A stretch of 64,000 nt of DNA from CAVZMI01 sp050011775 (GCA_050011775.1 JBEKIL010000015.1:18021-82020), one strand, 5' to 3'. Counted from the first letter of the stretch, positions 25,932-35,311 are shown. Notes: a model not told the origin generated them from the letters alone. Program-made: numbers and translations.

Positions 25932-26972
25932 ATGACAACGCCAACGGACGACACGATCAGCGCCGCGCTGAAAAAGAACACTCCAAAAGACTTCGCATCC
26001 GATCAGGATCCACGCTGGTGTCCGGGATGCGGTGACTATTCAATCCTCGCACAGGTCCAGAGGATTATGCCTGAACTTGGAATCCCACGCGAGAAGATCG
26101 TCTTTGTATCCGGAATCGGCTGTTCGAGCCGCTTCCCCTATTACATGGAGACCTACGGATTTCACGGAATCCACGGTCGTGCAACAGCGATCGCCTCTGG
26201 AGTGAAAATGGCAAATCCCGATCTTTCAGTCTGGGTCATCACAGGTGATGGTGATGGACTGAGTATCGGGGGAAATCATACGATCCATCTGATACGCCGG
26301 AATATCGACGTCAAAGTTCTCCTGTTCAATAACCAAATCTACGGATTGACGAAGGGACAGTACTCACCGACATCCGAATCTGGAAAAATCACAAAATCTA
26401 CGCCGTACGGATCAATCGATTTTCCATTCCATCCTATTCTGGTGGCACTGGGATCAAGCGGAACATTTGTCGCCCGGACGATAGACCGGGATCCAAAACA
26501 TCTTCAATATGTGCTCAGACGTGCAGCCGGACACAGGGGAACGGCGTTCATTGAAATCTATCAGAATTGTAACGTCTTCAACGACGGTGCATTCGAACTC
26601 TTGACCGAAAAAGAAACCAAAGACGACCATATCGTATATCTTGAGCATGGCAAACCCCTTCTATTCGGAAAAAGGCGAAATCACGGTATAAGACTGAACG
26701 GATCAATTCCCGAAGCAATTACAATCGATGACGGGAAGTATACGGTTAACGATGTCGTTGTTTTCGATGAAAAAGATCGTGCGCTTGCATTCATCATGGC
26801 GACAATGGTAGACTATCCAGACCTGCCCCGACCCATGGGTATTTTTCACGTGAAGGAACGACCGGTGTACGAGGATGTAATGCTTCAACAAATCGCACAA
26901 GCAAAAGCAAAACATGGAACTGCCGATTTGAAGACGTTATTCGAATCGGGGGAAACATGGACAATCAAATAA
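25932..26972 (+). CDS. korB: 2-oxoacid:ferredoxin oxidoreductase, beta subunit
   Basis: This 346-residue subunit binds thiamine diphosphate. Key blocks are RWCPGCGDYSILAQVQR (CPGCG cysteines for the iron-sulfur site), VSGIGCSSRFPYYM, GDGDGLSIGGNHTIHLIRRN (ThDP/Mg motif) and NNQIYGLTKGQYSPTS. The four-cysteine pattern is partly supplied by NCNVFNDGAF near residue 215. It partners with KorA directly upstream. A strong hairpin terminator follows. Ferredoxin-linked oxidation of 2-oxoacids is typical of anaerobes and of groups with a reverse TCA cycle. Confidence 0.95.
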   Translation: MTTPTDDTISAALKKNTPKDFASDQDPRWCPGCGDYSILAQVQRIMPELGIPREKIVFVSGIGCSSRFPYYMETYGFHGIHGRATAIASGVKMANPDLSVWVITGDGDGLSIGGNHTIHLIRRNIDVKVLLFNNQIYGLTKGQYSPTSESGKITKSTPYGSIDFPFHPILVALGSSGTFVARTIDRDPKHLQYVLRRAAGHRGTAFIEIYQNCNVFNDGAFELLTEKETKDDHIVYLEHGKPLLFGKRRNHGIRLNGSIPEAITIDDGKYTVNDVVVFDEKDRALAFIMATMVDYPDLPRPMGIFHVKERPVYEDVMLQQIAQAKAKHGTADLKTLFESGETWTIK

Positions 26973-27002
26973 GGCCGTTGGTCTGACAGATTTTCCATAT
27001 AT

Positions 27003-27031
27003 AGCCCCGTCATTTGCTTACGGGGCTTTTT
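27003..27031 (+). terminator. Terminator of korAB
   Basis: AGCCCCGT pairs with ACGGGGCT around a 9-base loop and runs into TTTT. It lies 30 bases after the korB stop and just before nrnA. Confidence 0.85.
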
Positions 27032-27061
27032 GGTATCTCCGGTTTTTATAGGGAGTGTCTC

Positions 27062-28036
27062 GTGGATCACTTTCGATCTCTCATTGAATCGCATCGCCGG
27101 TTTATTCTGACAACCCATGTGAATCCCGACGGCGATGGACTTGGAAGTCAAATTGCCCTCGCAGCATTGCTCCGTACTCACAATAAGGATGTCCGTATTA
27201 TCAATTACGACACTACTCCCCCCAATTTTCTTTTCCTGGATCCACACGGTTTTATCGAATTGTATGATGCTTTACGACACCGGCCACTTATATTGAACGC
27301 CGAAGTGATTTTCCTCGTCGATACCAATGCCCCCAATAGATTGCGCTCGATGGGACAGGCTGTCTTTGAAAGTCCGGCGCTAAAAATTATCATAGACCAT
27401 CATCCCGAACCTGTAAATGTTGGACCATTTTCAATTGTCGATTTTGAAGCAACCGCCACGGGTGAGATCATCTATCGGCTGATTCAGCAAATAGATCCGA
27501 ATGTTCTTACTGCCGAGGTTTCAACAGCTTTGTATACAGCAATCATGACCGATACGGGATCATTCAGATTTCCAAAAACTGATCCAGAGATCCACCGGAT
27601 CACTGCTGATTTGATTCAACATGGGGCTGATCCTACTGAAATCTACAGTCACGTGTACGAATGTGGACCGATCAACCGGATGCATCTACTCGGGCAAATG
27701 CTTTCAGGACTCGCCACAACCCCTGATGGGGCAGTATCATATGGCGTCATTACCCAGAAAATGTTCAAGGAAACGCAAACATCTGAAGTCGATACCGATG
27801 GATTTACTAACTATATACTCGGAATTGGCGGTATTCGCGTCGGATTACTATTTGTAGAGCAACTGGACGAAGTGAAAATTAGTTTTCGTTCAAAAGGGGA
27901 TATCCCTATCAACAAACTCGCACAAGAGTTTGGCGGCAACGGTCATATAAATGCAGCCGGCGCACGGATACACGGTATTCCTCTCAATGTCGTTATCCAA
28001 CAGGTGCTTGCACGTGTGAGTTCATTTATACATTGA
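27062..28036 (+). CDS. nrnA: DHH/DHHA1 phosphoesterase, NrnA type
   Basis: This 324-residue phosphoesterase degrades short RNA oligonucleotides (nano-RNA) and may dephosphorylate pAp. The DHH motifs are HVNPDGDGLGSQIAL, FLVDTNAPNRL, IIDHHPEPVNVG and IMTDTGSFRF. The C-terminal DHHA1 domain ends with EFGGNGHINAAGARIHG. The start is GTG 27062 with GGGAG just upstream; an open frame begins at 27014 but would include the korB terminator. The gene is followed 19 bases later by pepA. Confidence 0.9.
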   Translation: MDHFRSLIESHRRFILTTHVNPDGDGLGSQIALAALLRTHNKDVRIINYDTTPPNFLFLDPHGFIELYDALRHRPLILNAEVIFLVDTNAPNRLRSMGQAVFESPALKIIIDHHPEPVNVGPFSIVDFEATATGEIIYRLIQQIDPNVLTAEVSTALYTAIMTDTGSFRFPKTDPEIHRITADLIQHGADPTEIYSHVYECGPINRMHLLGQMLSGLATTPDGAVSYGVITQKMFKETQTSEVDTDGFTNYILGIGGIRVGLLFVEQLDEVKISFRSKGDIPINKLAQEFGGNGHINAAGARIHGIPLNVVIQQVLARVSSFIH

Positions 28037-28055
28037 GCAAACTGTGAGGGAAAAA

Positions 28056-29570
28056 ATGAGACTTCAATTTCAACATGTATCACTACGCCGCATAAAAGCC
28101 GACGCTGCCGTAGTGTTTGTCTGCGAGAATGCCGGACAATTCCGTGCACGCACTGCAGAACTCGATCAGATAGCAGGAAATCAACTTGCACCATACATCA
28201 AGACCGAAGATTTTCGAGGTAAGGAAGGAGAACTCGTCGTTATATATCCAAAAGTCGGGCTCCATTGCCGGCGATTGATAATTGTCGGACTCGGTGATCA
28301 AAAAAAATTAACCCTCGAGAAAATACGCCGGGCCGCAGCTGGAGCAGCAAAACGGGCACGAAGCTATAAAATTCAATCGCTCGCAATTGAGGTGCTTGAT
28401 TATAGCGCTGTTAAGAATATTCTACAATGCTCATACGCCGATATAGTTCAGGCTATTGCGGAAGGAGCATCACTATCTCTTTATATATTCGACAAATATA
28501 TCACGAATAAAGAGAAAAAAATAAAAAAGATCACCTCGCTTACTGTGTTTGACGGCGATGGCCGGCGACATGCAGAGGGGATCCGCAGTGTTGCATATGC
28601 GTCGGTTCTTCTAGACGCAACTTCTCTGGCGCGTGATCTGGAAAATGCTCCTGCAAATGAGATTTATCCTGAAACGCTCGCCCGAATCACCCGGCGTCTT
28701 GCCCGCAGGTACGGATTCAGAGCGTCAGTATTTGACACACAGAAAATCAAACAGCTGGGGATGGGTGGATTACTTGCAGTGAGTCAGGGAAGCTCAAAAC
28801 CGCCTCGATTTATCATTCTTGAATATGGACAGAAAAAGACCGATACAATTATCCTTGTCGGAAAGGGCATTACTTTCGATTCAGGGGGAATTTCCCTCAA
28901 ACCGTCGTCAGGAATGGCAGAGATGAAAATGGATATGTCCGGTGCCGCGGCTGTCATTGGGGTATTCGAAGCATGTGCTCGACTCAAACTTAAAATTCAT
29001 ATCGTAGGTCTCATTCCTGCGACTGAAAACATGCCCGGTGACCGCGCCCTTAAACCGGGAGATATCATTCGTCATTATAACGGCACTACGACCGAAGTCG
29101 ACAACACGGATGCGGAAGGACGCCTCATTCTTGCCGATGCACTGGCATATGCTTCAACCTTTAAACCCACTGCAATCATCGATCTCGCCACATTGACAGG
29201 AGCCTGTGTCATCGCACTCGGACACCATGCAACAGGGATGATGGGAACAAATGAGGAGCTCATGAACAGGTTGACTATAGCGGGTGAAAAGACTTATGAG
29301 CGAGTGTGGCGGCTCCCTCTTTTCGATGAATACGAGAAAAACATTAAGAGCGAAATCGCCGACGTGAAAAACACCGGGGGACGATGGGCGGGTGCGATTA
29401 CTGCCGGATGTTTTTTGAAAAAATTTGCCGGTGATTACCCATGGGTCCATCTCGATATTGCGGGCACAGCGATGCTTGAGGAAACACTTGACTATATCCC
29501 CAAAGGAGGCACGGGTGTCGGTGTCCGATTATTGACCGAAATGCTTCGGCACTGGAAACGACTCCAATAG
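28056..29570 (+). CDS. pepA: Leucyl aminopeptidase (M17)
   Basis: This 504-residue cytosolic aminopeptidase removes N-terminal residues from peptides. The M17 metal-binding sequence NTDAEGRLILADALAY is intact (about residue 345). The upstream ILVGKGITFDSGGISLKP block carries the Lys and Asp ligands, and MKMDMSGAAAVIG follows. The N-terminal macro-like domain is weakly conserved, as is normal. ATG 28056 is preferred because AGGG lies before it; a GTG 12 bases upstream is possible. It probably shares transcription with nrnA. Confidence 0.95.
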   Translation: MRLQFQHVSLRRIKADAAVVFVCENAGQFRARTAELDQIAGNQLAPYIKTEDFRGKEGELVVIYPKVGLHCRRLIIVGLGDQKKLTLEKIRRAAAGAAKRARSYKIQSLAIEVLDYSAVKNILQCSYADIVQAIAEGASLSLYIFDKYITNKEKKIKKITSLTVFDGDGRRHAEGIRSVAYASVLLDATSLARDLENAPANEIYPETLARITRRLARRYGFRASVFDTQKIKQLGMGGLLAVSQGSSKPPRFIILEYGQKKTDTIILVGKGITFDSGGISLKPSSGMAEMKMDMSGAAAVIGVFEACARLKLKIHIVGLIPATENMPGDRALKPGDIIRHYNGTTTEVDNTDAEGRLILADALAYASTFKPTAIIDLATLTGACVIALGHHATGMMGTNEELMNRLTIAGEKTYERVWRLPLFDEYEKNIKSEIADVKNTGGRWAGAITAGCFLKKFAGDYPWVHLDIAGTAMLEETLDYIPKGGTGVGVRLLTEMLRHWKRLQ

Positions 29571-29709
29571 TACTTTTCACCTGTATCATTGTTGCTACAT
29601 CGATCAGAATGAAGACATCCCTGGTTCGGCGGTTGCATTTCGATATGCAAGCATGTACATTATATATTGATACTGATCATCTATCAAATGCCATAAGAAG
29701 ACCGTCCGC

Positions 29710-31059
29710 ATGCGCATCTGCTACTTTCTCACATTGATTTTTCTGACAGCGTGCTCTGCACTGAGTCAACAAGAGAGGTTTCCACGGAATGCCCCGGATT
29801 TTCAGGAAAGACCGGGGGTGACTCCCATTCATGTCGATCTTATTAATCTCGCCTCACTCGACAGTCTTAAGAGCCGACTTCTTATTATATTCGATATTCC
29901 ACAGTCTTTTTTCATATTTATGAAAAATCCCGGTCAGAATGCTGCATATTCGGCTAAAGGTGAAATAAGCATCGAAATCCTTGATACAAGTAAAAATTCA
30001 ATAACCAGGCACATTGTTCATAAGGAATTAAACCGTTTATCTCCTCTTGTCGAGAACGACATCCATCAACAGTCGATCAACCACACAGTATGTTTCGATC
30101 TTGATCCGGGAACGTATGATTGTATCGTGGAGGTAAGTGATCTGGAATCTACAAGAGAATTCAATCACACATTCAGAAAAATATTGAAGGATTTTCGAAA
30201 ACCGTACACGACATCGGACATTATCATACTCTCTCCCGATTCGACCGATGAAAAGGTTCTCCACCCACTTTTACGGGGTGGGGATGCTTTTTTAGGCGAA
30301 AATTTCAGGTTATATTTCGAAACACACTCGGATTACGATACACTCCGTAATATTACGATTAAATTCTTCAAATACGAGCATCATCCAGCCGAGAGTAATC
30401 TTTCGTTTCATGACAGCATTCCTTTACTGATTCTTCATCGATCGCAAATCGGTCCACTTTCTAATGACTCATTGACAGCATTTCCATTGATCCCCTCACA
30501 GGATGGAAACCGTTCGGCAATCATCAATGTTAAGGGTGATCAGATTGAATATGGTCAATATATGATTGAAGTGAAAATCCTTCACGGAGAGAAAAAAATT
30601 ACAATCAGCAAACTCATGACCATACGATGGCCGTCGATGCCCCGTTCATTGATGAGGATTGATTATGCAATCGATATGTTGATATATGAGCTCAGTAAAA
30701 GTGAATTTGATTCACTTAAAGCGCTGGATCGCAACGAACAGATACGTGCCTTTGAAAAATACTGGAAATCAAAAGATCCGACTCCCGGCACGGCATACAA
30801 TGAAGCACTCGAAGAATATTACTCGCGGGTCGATTATGCACAATCGGCGTACGCTTCGATTAAATCTCCCGATGGAGCTAAAACCGATCGGGGAAAAATA
30901 TCGATTCTCTTCGGAATTCCCTCTTCTCCCGAGAGGTTATTCCCTACCAATGGAGCACCCATTGAAATATGGACATATCCTGAACTACACAAACGTTTCA
31001 TTTTCATAGATGAGAGTCGGAACGGGGGTTATACCTTGATAAGGGTAGAACAGATATGA
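29710..31059 (+). CDS. GWxTD-domain lipoprotein
   Basis: This 449-residue lipoprotein has signal peptide MRICYFLTLIFLTAC, with the acylated Cys at position 15. The first two thirds are beta-rich and unlike anything I know. The last 130 residues match the GWxTD domain typical of Bacteroidota-Chlorobiota-Ignavibacteriota and Acidobacteria genomes: EKYWKSKDPTPGTAYNEALE, EYYSRVDYA, then GAKTDRGKISILFGIPSSPE and EIWTYPELHKRFIF. The name-giving Trp is replaced (GAKTD). Its function is unknown. It overlaps pdxA by four bases (ATGA), so the lipoprotein, pdxA and ftsE form a coupled operon. Confidence 0.82.
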   Translation: MRICYFLTLIFLTACSALSQQERFPRNAPDFQERPGVTPIHVDLINLASLDSLKSRLLIIFDIPQSFFIFMKNPGQNAAYSAKGEISIEILDTSKNSITRHIVHKELNRLSPLVENDIHQQSINHTVCFDLDPGTYDCIVEVSDLESTREFNHTFRKILKDFRKPYTTSDIIILSPDSTDEKVLHPLLRGGDAFLGENFRLYFETHSDYDTLRNITIKFFKYEHHPAESNLSFHDSIPLLILHRSQIGPLSNDSLTAFPLIPSQDGNRSAIINVKGDQIEYGQYMIEVKILHGEKKITISKLMTIRWPSMPRSLMRIDYAIDMLIYELSKSEFDSLKALDRNEQIRAFEKYWKSKDPTPGTAYNEALEEYYSRVDYAQSAYASIKSPDGAKTDRGKISILFGIPSSPERLFPTNGAPIEIWTYPELHKRFIFIDESRNGGYTLIRVEQI

Positions 31060-32096
31060 TACCCCGAATTGCCATTACGATCGGTGATTTCAACGGTGTC
31101 GGTCCTGAGATAACGCTCAAAGCTCTCTCCCGCCGATCTCTTCTTCAGCATCACCATTTTATCCTTATCGGGCCATTTGATATTTTTCAATTCTTCAGGA
31201 AGAAATTCCGATATCCCGTCTCACTCGAGAAAGTTACAGAGGTTCCAAAAAAATATCGACGGGCGATTCCTGTTCTCGATATACCGACTGCAACAGCAGG
31301 AGATATTTCGATTGGTCGATTGTCTTCCACTGCAGGATTATGTGCCGGCCGGGCCATTGAATATGCGGCAAATCTCTGCCGTACTAATGTGGTTGATGCA
31401 ATGGTAACTGCCCCCATATCGAAGGAAGCATTAAACGCGGCGGGATTCGGGTATCCGGGACAAACAGAGATGCTTTCTGCACTCTCCGGCAATCAAAAAG
31501 TCGTTATGATGCTTATTTCGCAGACAATGCGGGTCGGTCTCGTCACCATCCATCTGCCGCTTCGCGACGTTTCCTCAACGTTGTCCATCGAAAAGATATT
31601 TGAGACGACTGTTATTGTCGATTTCACACTCCGTCATGATTTTAGCATTCGAACACCATCCATTGCGCTTCTCGCTTTAAATCCGCATGCGAGTGAAGAA
31701 GGATTAATCGGAAATGAAGATTTAACCATCGTAAAGCCTGCTGTGGAATTTCTACGACTCCAGAACCTGAAGGTCAGCGGTCCATTTCCAGCTGACGGAT
31801 TTTTCAGTCAGTGGTTTCCAAATCGATACGACGCAGTTATAGCGATGTATCATGATCAGGGATTAATTCCGTTAAAAATGACTGCGCGCAATAGTGGAGT
31901 AAATTTCTCGGCCGGTCTGCAAATTATTCGAACATCACCCGATCATGGGACAGCATTTGAAATCGCAGGGAAAAACATTGCAAATCCCAACAGCATGGTT
32001 GAAGCCATTGTAATGGCGGGGCACATAGCATGCCGCCGAAAGCTTCATTCCTCACGAAATCGACCAACAATCGATAAATCAAAGGCATACATATGA
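31056..32096 (+). CDS. pdxA: 4-hydroxythreonine-4-phosphate dehydrogenase
   Basis: This 346-residue NAD-dependent enzyme of pyridoxal phosphate synthesis (DXP-dependent route) has IAITIGDFNGVGPEITLKA at the N-terminus, VTAPISKEALNAAGFGYPGQTE in two adjoining blocks, NPHASEEGLIGNED, the metal-site MYHDQGLIPLK and RTSPDHGTAFEIAGKN. Both ends show four-base ATGA overlaps with neighbours. PLP made through this route is the cofactor of Kbl, encoded about 4 kb away. Confidence 0.95.
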   Translation: MIPRIAITIGDFNGVGPEITLKALSRRSLLQHHHFILIGPFDIFQFFRKKFRYPVSLEKVTEVPKKYRRAIPVLDIPTATAGDISIGRLSSTAGLCAGRAIEYAANLCRTNVVDAMVTAPISKEALNAAGFGYPGQTEMLSALSGNQKVVMMLISQTMRVGLVTIHLPLRDVSSTLSIEKIFETTVIVDFTLRHDFSIRTPSIALLALNPHASEEGLIGNEDLTIVKPAVEFLRLQNLKVSGPFPADGFFSQWFPNRYDAVIAMYHDQGLIPLKMTARNSGVNFSAGLQIIRTSPDHGTAFEIAGKNIANPNSMVEAIVMAGHIACRRKLHSSRNRPTIDKSKAYI

Positions 32097-32752
32097 TCAC
32101 TATTAAAAATGTCGAGTATTCCTTCGATTCACTAAAAGTTCTTGACGGCGTGGATCTGACAATACTTCAGGGAGAATTTGTATTTCTTATCGGTGCAACA
32201 GGAGTCGGAAAAAGCACACTGCTACGGCTGATCTACATGGATCTATTCCCTCAGGCCGGCGAAGTTGAAGTGGGCGATTATTCCTCCTCCACAATAAGAC
32301 GCCGACAAATTCCTTATCTCCGGAGAAAGATTGGCGTGGTTTTTCAAGATTTCAAGTTATTTGAGGACCGATCGGTTTTTGAGAATGTTGCCTTTGCGCT
32401 TCATGTGACAGGTTCCAGGAAGAGCACGATCAAGAAGCGGGTTCTAAGAGTTCTTGCGGATGTCGGCTTGAGTCATAAACGAAATTCTTTCCCGCATGAA
32501 ATTTCCGGGGGTGAGAAACAGCGAGTCGCAATTGCACGCGCGCTGGTTAACGAGCCGTTCATCCTCCTGGCAGATGAACCCACCGGAAACCTCGATCCCG
32601 AATCAGCGGCGGAAATCATGCAAACACTGGAGGAAATCAACAATCACGGTACAGCAGTACTCATGGCTACTCATAATTATGAACTTATAAAGAAACTTAG
32701 AGCCCGCGTTGTACAGCTTAAAGATGGAAAGCTTTCAGAAATGACAATGTGA
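32093..32752 (+). CDS. ftsE: FtsE-like ABC ATPase, without adjacent ftsX
   Basis: This 219-residue ABC ATPase has Walker A GATGVGKST (about residues 37-45), Q-loop VVFQDFKLFEDRSVFENVA, signature SGGEKQRVAIARAL and Walker B ILLADEPTGNLDPE. The QDFKL and RTVxENVAF-like words are typical of FtsE, which drives FtsX and periplasmic cell-wall hydrolases in division. Its start overlaps pdxA by four bases. The expected membrane partner FtsX does not follow; the next gene, 250 bases on, is an unrelated lipoprotein. It could instead serve another MacB/LolD-type permease, but the loop sequences favour FtsE. Confidence 0.8.
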   Translation: MITIKNVEYSFDSLKVLDGVDLTILQGEFVFLIGATGVGKSTLLRLIYMDLFPQAGEVEVGDYSSSTIRRRQIPYLRRKIGVVFQDFKLFEDRSVFENVAFALHVTGSRKSTIKKRVLRVLADVGLSHKRNSFPHEISGGEKQRVAIARALVNEPFILLADEPTGNLDPESAAEIMQTLEEINNHGTAVLMATHNYELIKKLRARVVQLKDGKLSEMTM

Positions 32753-33001
32753 TACCATCCAGTGAAGATTTATTTTTTCTTATCAATTACAGGGAATTTC
32801 ATTGAAGAACACCATGGGTTTCCTAGGGTGCTGCTTTTTTAATATATTTTTTATTCCGTGATTATTTACGAGACATAAAAATAATGCATAGCAGATTAAA
32901 TTCCTTGATATATCTCTTGTTACTTGTCAATTTTTTTACGATAATTTATTTCGAATGGGGGGTTCTTAAATTATTAATAACCCAACAATGGAGATGGTGA
33001 A

Positions 33002-33850
33002 ATGATAAAAGGGATTTCGTTGTTTATGTTGTTGATTTTATGCATGGGGGGTTTTTTGACTGGTTGTCAGGATAAAATTGATAATCCTATTTTAAGTTCC
33101 AATTCAAATCTCAATTCGAATCCCGTCAATCTTCCGCGAGTTAATTTAGTCATGGGTGGATCAGCGCTTTTCTTTGGTGGATGGCGACCACCTATTTCGC
33201 TCGATAAACCTTTCACTCCTGGAATGCAAGTCCCGGTAAAGTTTATTGTCGTCGATTCGGGAGGGAACCCGGTGACCAGTGGTGTCGATGCCGTTATTAT
33301 TATTGGCGATGCAACGTCGGACCAGGCTGTCCTCGATGATGCAGCGACAGGTCAATGGACTGCAAACATCACTCTTCCAGCTGTAGGAACTTATGATGTT
33401 ATTCTCATTGGAAATGTTATGAATGTCACACCTTTATCAATTACCGTGGCAGAATCTGTACCCGAGGGTGATATCACGAACGATAGTTGTCATTACGGTT
33501 GTGGCAACGGATATTGTTGGGATGGATGGAATGGCTATGGTTGGGGTAACTGGGATGGCTATTGCGGAAATAATAATGGCTGTCGTAGTAACGACGGCAA
33601 CACTTATGGAAACAATACCGGGCATTCTGGCAATTGCGGTGGTTGCGGAAATAATACCGATCATTATGGTAATGGCGGCGGTTGCGGAAATAATACCGAT
33701 CATTATGGTAATGGCGGCGGTTGCGGAAATAATACCGATCATTATGGTAATGGCGGCGGTTGCGGAAATAATACCGGCCGTTCTGGTAATGGCGGTACTT
33801 GTGGAAATAATAATAAAAACAAATCATGTGGTAATACATACGGACATTAG
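33002..33850 (+). CDS. Gly/Asn/Cys-rich tandem-repeat lipoprotein
   Basis: This 282-residue lipoprotein has signal peptide MIKGISLFMLLILCMGGFLTGC, the acylated Cys being residue 22. Residues about 45-150 look like an FixH/Ig-like exposed domain (PGMQVPVKFIVVDSGGNPV; ATGQWTANITLPAVGTYDV). From residue 155 on it is low complexity, rich in Gly, Asn, Cys, Tyr and His, with five tandem 13-residue units of the type HYGNGGGCGNNTD. It ends with GNTYGH. Cysteines are regularly spaced, one per unit, so metal binding or disulfide cross-linking in the envelope is possible, but no function is known. It has its own start after an A+T-rich upstream region with GGAGATGG 6 bases ahead. Confidence 0.75.
   Translation: MIKGISLFMLLILCMGGFLTGCQDKIDNPILSSNSNLNSNPVNLPRVNLVMGGSALFFGGWRPPISLDKPFTPGMQVPVKFIVVDSGGNPVTSGVDAVIIIGDATSDQAVLDDAATGQWTANITLPAVGTYDVILIGNVMNVTPLSITVAESVPEGDITNDSCHYGCGNGYCWDGWNGYGWGNWDGYCGNNNGCRSNDGNTYGNNTGHSGNCGGCGNNTDHYGNGGGCGNNTDHYGNGGGCGNNTDHYGNGGGCGNNTGRSGNGGTCGNNNKNKSCGNTYGH
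33623..33817 (+). repeat. Five tandem 39-bp repeats inside the lipoprotein gene
   Basis: Units start at 33623, 33662, 33701, 33740 and 33779. The second and third are identical, the fourth diverges only in its last two bases, and the first and last are looser. There are no spacers. Each unit encodes 13 residues, so copy changes keep the frame. Confidence 0.9.
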
Positions 33851-33888
33851 AACTATTCTCCACATCAGTCTTTGACAGGAAAGAAAAA

Positions 33889-33925
33889 AGGCGGTTCATT
33901 GCATATGAACCGCCTTTCGTTTTTA
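33889..33925. terminator. Bidirectional terminator
   Basis: AGGCGGTTCAT pairs with ATGAACCGCCT around a TGCAT loop, with an A-run on the left and a T-rich run on the right. It serves the plus-strand lipoprotein gene and the convergent minus-strand nifU-like gene. Confidence 0.88.
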
Positions 33926-33938
33926 CATCTCTTTTTGA

Positions 33939-34190
33939 TTATACAGCTTCTACTCGTTTTACTTCGGGTATTTCACGCATAAGCGCACGTTCAATCCCTG
34001 CACGAAGCGTCATCATCGCCATTGGACATGATCCGCACGCTCCAATAAGATGAACCGAGACAATTCCGTCATCGGTAATCTTGACAAGATCGACATCACC
34101 GCCATCGGCTTTAAGATAAGGACGGATTGACTCAAGAACTTTTTTCACTCGTTCCTGAAGTGTATCGCTTGTTTCATTAATTGTATTCAT
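33939..34190 (-). CDS. NifU C-terminal domain Fe-S cluster protein
   Basis: This 83-residue protein is a stand-alone NifU-like (Nfu) domain that carries and delivers iron-sulfur clusters. It has IRPYLKADGGDVDLVKI and the cluster-binding CGSCP (about residue 53), followed by MTLRAGIERAL. It is encoded 20 bases downstream of the Mrp/ApbC ATPase on the same strand, so the pair forms a small Fe-S assembly operon. This fits an organism rich in Fe-S enzymes such as KorAB. Confidence 0.92.
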   Translation of the reverse strand: MNTINETSDTLQERVKKVLESIRPYLKADGGDVDLVKITDDGIVSVHLIGACGSCPMAMMTLRAGIERALMREIPEVKRVEAV

Positions 34191-34210
34191 TGGGTTTCTC
34201 CGTACCTCTA

Positions 34211-35311
34211 TTAGCGAGATGCACCGGACATCTGTCCTGACTTTGTTGGAACAAGCGGAGCGTTGATAGTATGAATACTAAGCTGTGCAGCCATCGCCCG
34301 GGCAATCTTACGTATGATTTCGGAAAGTTCCGTATCGGTTTTGGCAATCACGATCGGTCTCCCGATGTCACTACCAATCCGGATATCGGTATGAATTGGT
34401 ATTTCCCCCAAAAAAACAGTCTCAAGTTCTCTGGCAGTCCTTTTCCCACCACCATAGCTGAAAATCTCTTCACGATGCCCGCAATGTGAACAGATAAAAT
34501 AACTCATGTTCTCAATAATACCAAGAATCGGAACATTGACTTTCCGGAACATCATAAGTCCTTTTCTGGCATCGGAAAGCGATATATCCTGCGGAGTTGT
34601 TACGATAACGGCACCTGTTAAGGGAATTGTTTGAACAAGCGTTAGTTGGACATCTCCGGTCCCGGGCGGAAGATCAAAAAGTAGATAATCGAGTTCTCCC
34701 CAGTCGACATCGGTGAGGAACTGTTTTACTGCACCACTCGCCATAGGCCCCCGCCATATTATTGCCTGCAACGGATCGATAAGGAATCCAATCGACATGA
34801 CTTTGACACCGTGGTTTTCCAATGGAATTATCTTGTTATTACGCAGTTTTGGTTTATCATCAATCCCCATCATAACAGGAATGCTCGGACCATAGACATC
34901 GGCATCTACCAGCCCCACTTTTGCCCCATCACGTGCGAGAGCAACTGCCAGATTCACAGCTATTGTCGATTTGCCAACTCCCCCTTTTCCCGATGCAATC
35001 GCAACCGTATGTTTCACGCCGGGGAGAATTATCCCCGGTTGAACATTGTCACGACTTACGACATTCGACGTCATTGTAACAGCGATATTTCCGACTCCCT
35101 CAATATTTTCCTTAATAACCCGAACACAGGAACTTTTCAATTCATCACGGACGGGACAAGCTGGAGTCGTAAGTTCGACGGTTACCGCTATATTGTTCCC
35201 ATTAATAGTAATATCTTTCACAAAATTAAGTGTCACAATATCACGATTGAGATCAGGATCATGAACCTGTCTTAATGCCTCGAGTATATTTTCTTTGGTC
35301 AACGGCTTCAT
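34211..35311 (-). CDS. apbC: Mrp/ApbC-type Fe-S cluster carrier ATPase
   Basis: This 366-residue protein has an N-terminal MIP18/DUF59 domain (LRQVHDPDLNRDIVTLNFV, then LTTPACPVRDELK) and a ParA-like ATPase domain from about residue 95 with the deviant Walker A GKGGVGKSTIAVNLAVAL. LVDADVYGPSIPVMMG, DLPPGTGDVQLTL and the CSHCG pair (about residues 272-275) hold the dimer-bridging cluster site. It loads Fe-S clusters onto apoproteins. The NifU-domain gene is directly downstream. Confidence 0.94.
   Translation of the reverse strand: MKPLTKENILEALRQVHDPDLNRDIVTLNFVKDITINGNNIAVTVELTTPACPVRDELKSSCVRVIKENIEGVGNIAVTMTSNVVSRDNVQPGIILPGVKHTVAIASGKGGVGKSTIAVNLAVALARDGAKVGLVDADVYGPSIPVMMGIDDKPKLRNNKIIPLENHGVKVMSIGFLIDPLQAIIWRGPMASGAVKQFLTDVDWGELDYLLFDLPPGTGDVQLTLVQTIPLTGAVIVTTPQDISLSDARKGLMMFRKVNVPILGIIENMSYFICSHCGHREEIFSYGGGKRTARELETVFLGEIPIHTDIRIGSDIGRPIVIAKTDTELSEIIRKIARAMAAQLSIHTINAPLVPTKSGQMSGASR

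Noticed and set aside
33623..33817. Possible CRISPR array
   Set aside because: The 39-bp units follow each other without spacers and lie inside a coding frame.
33423..33899. Long open frames in other frames and on the minus strand over the repeat-rich lipoprotein gene
   Set aside because: They exist because a repeat whose length is a multiple of three keeps all frames open. They have no start signals, and their products are low-complexity shadows of the real repeat.
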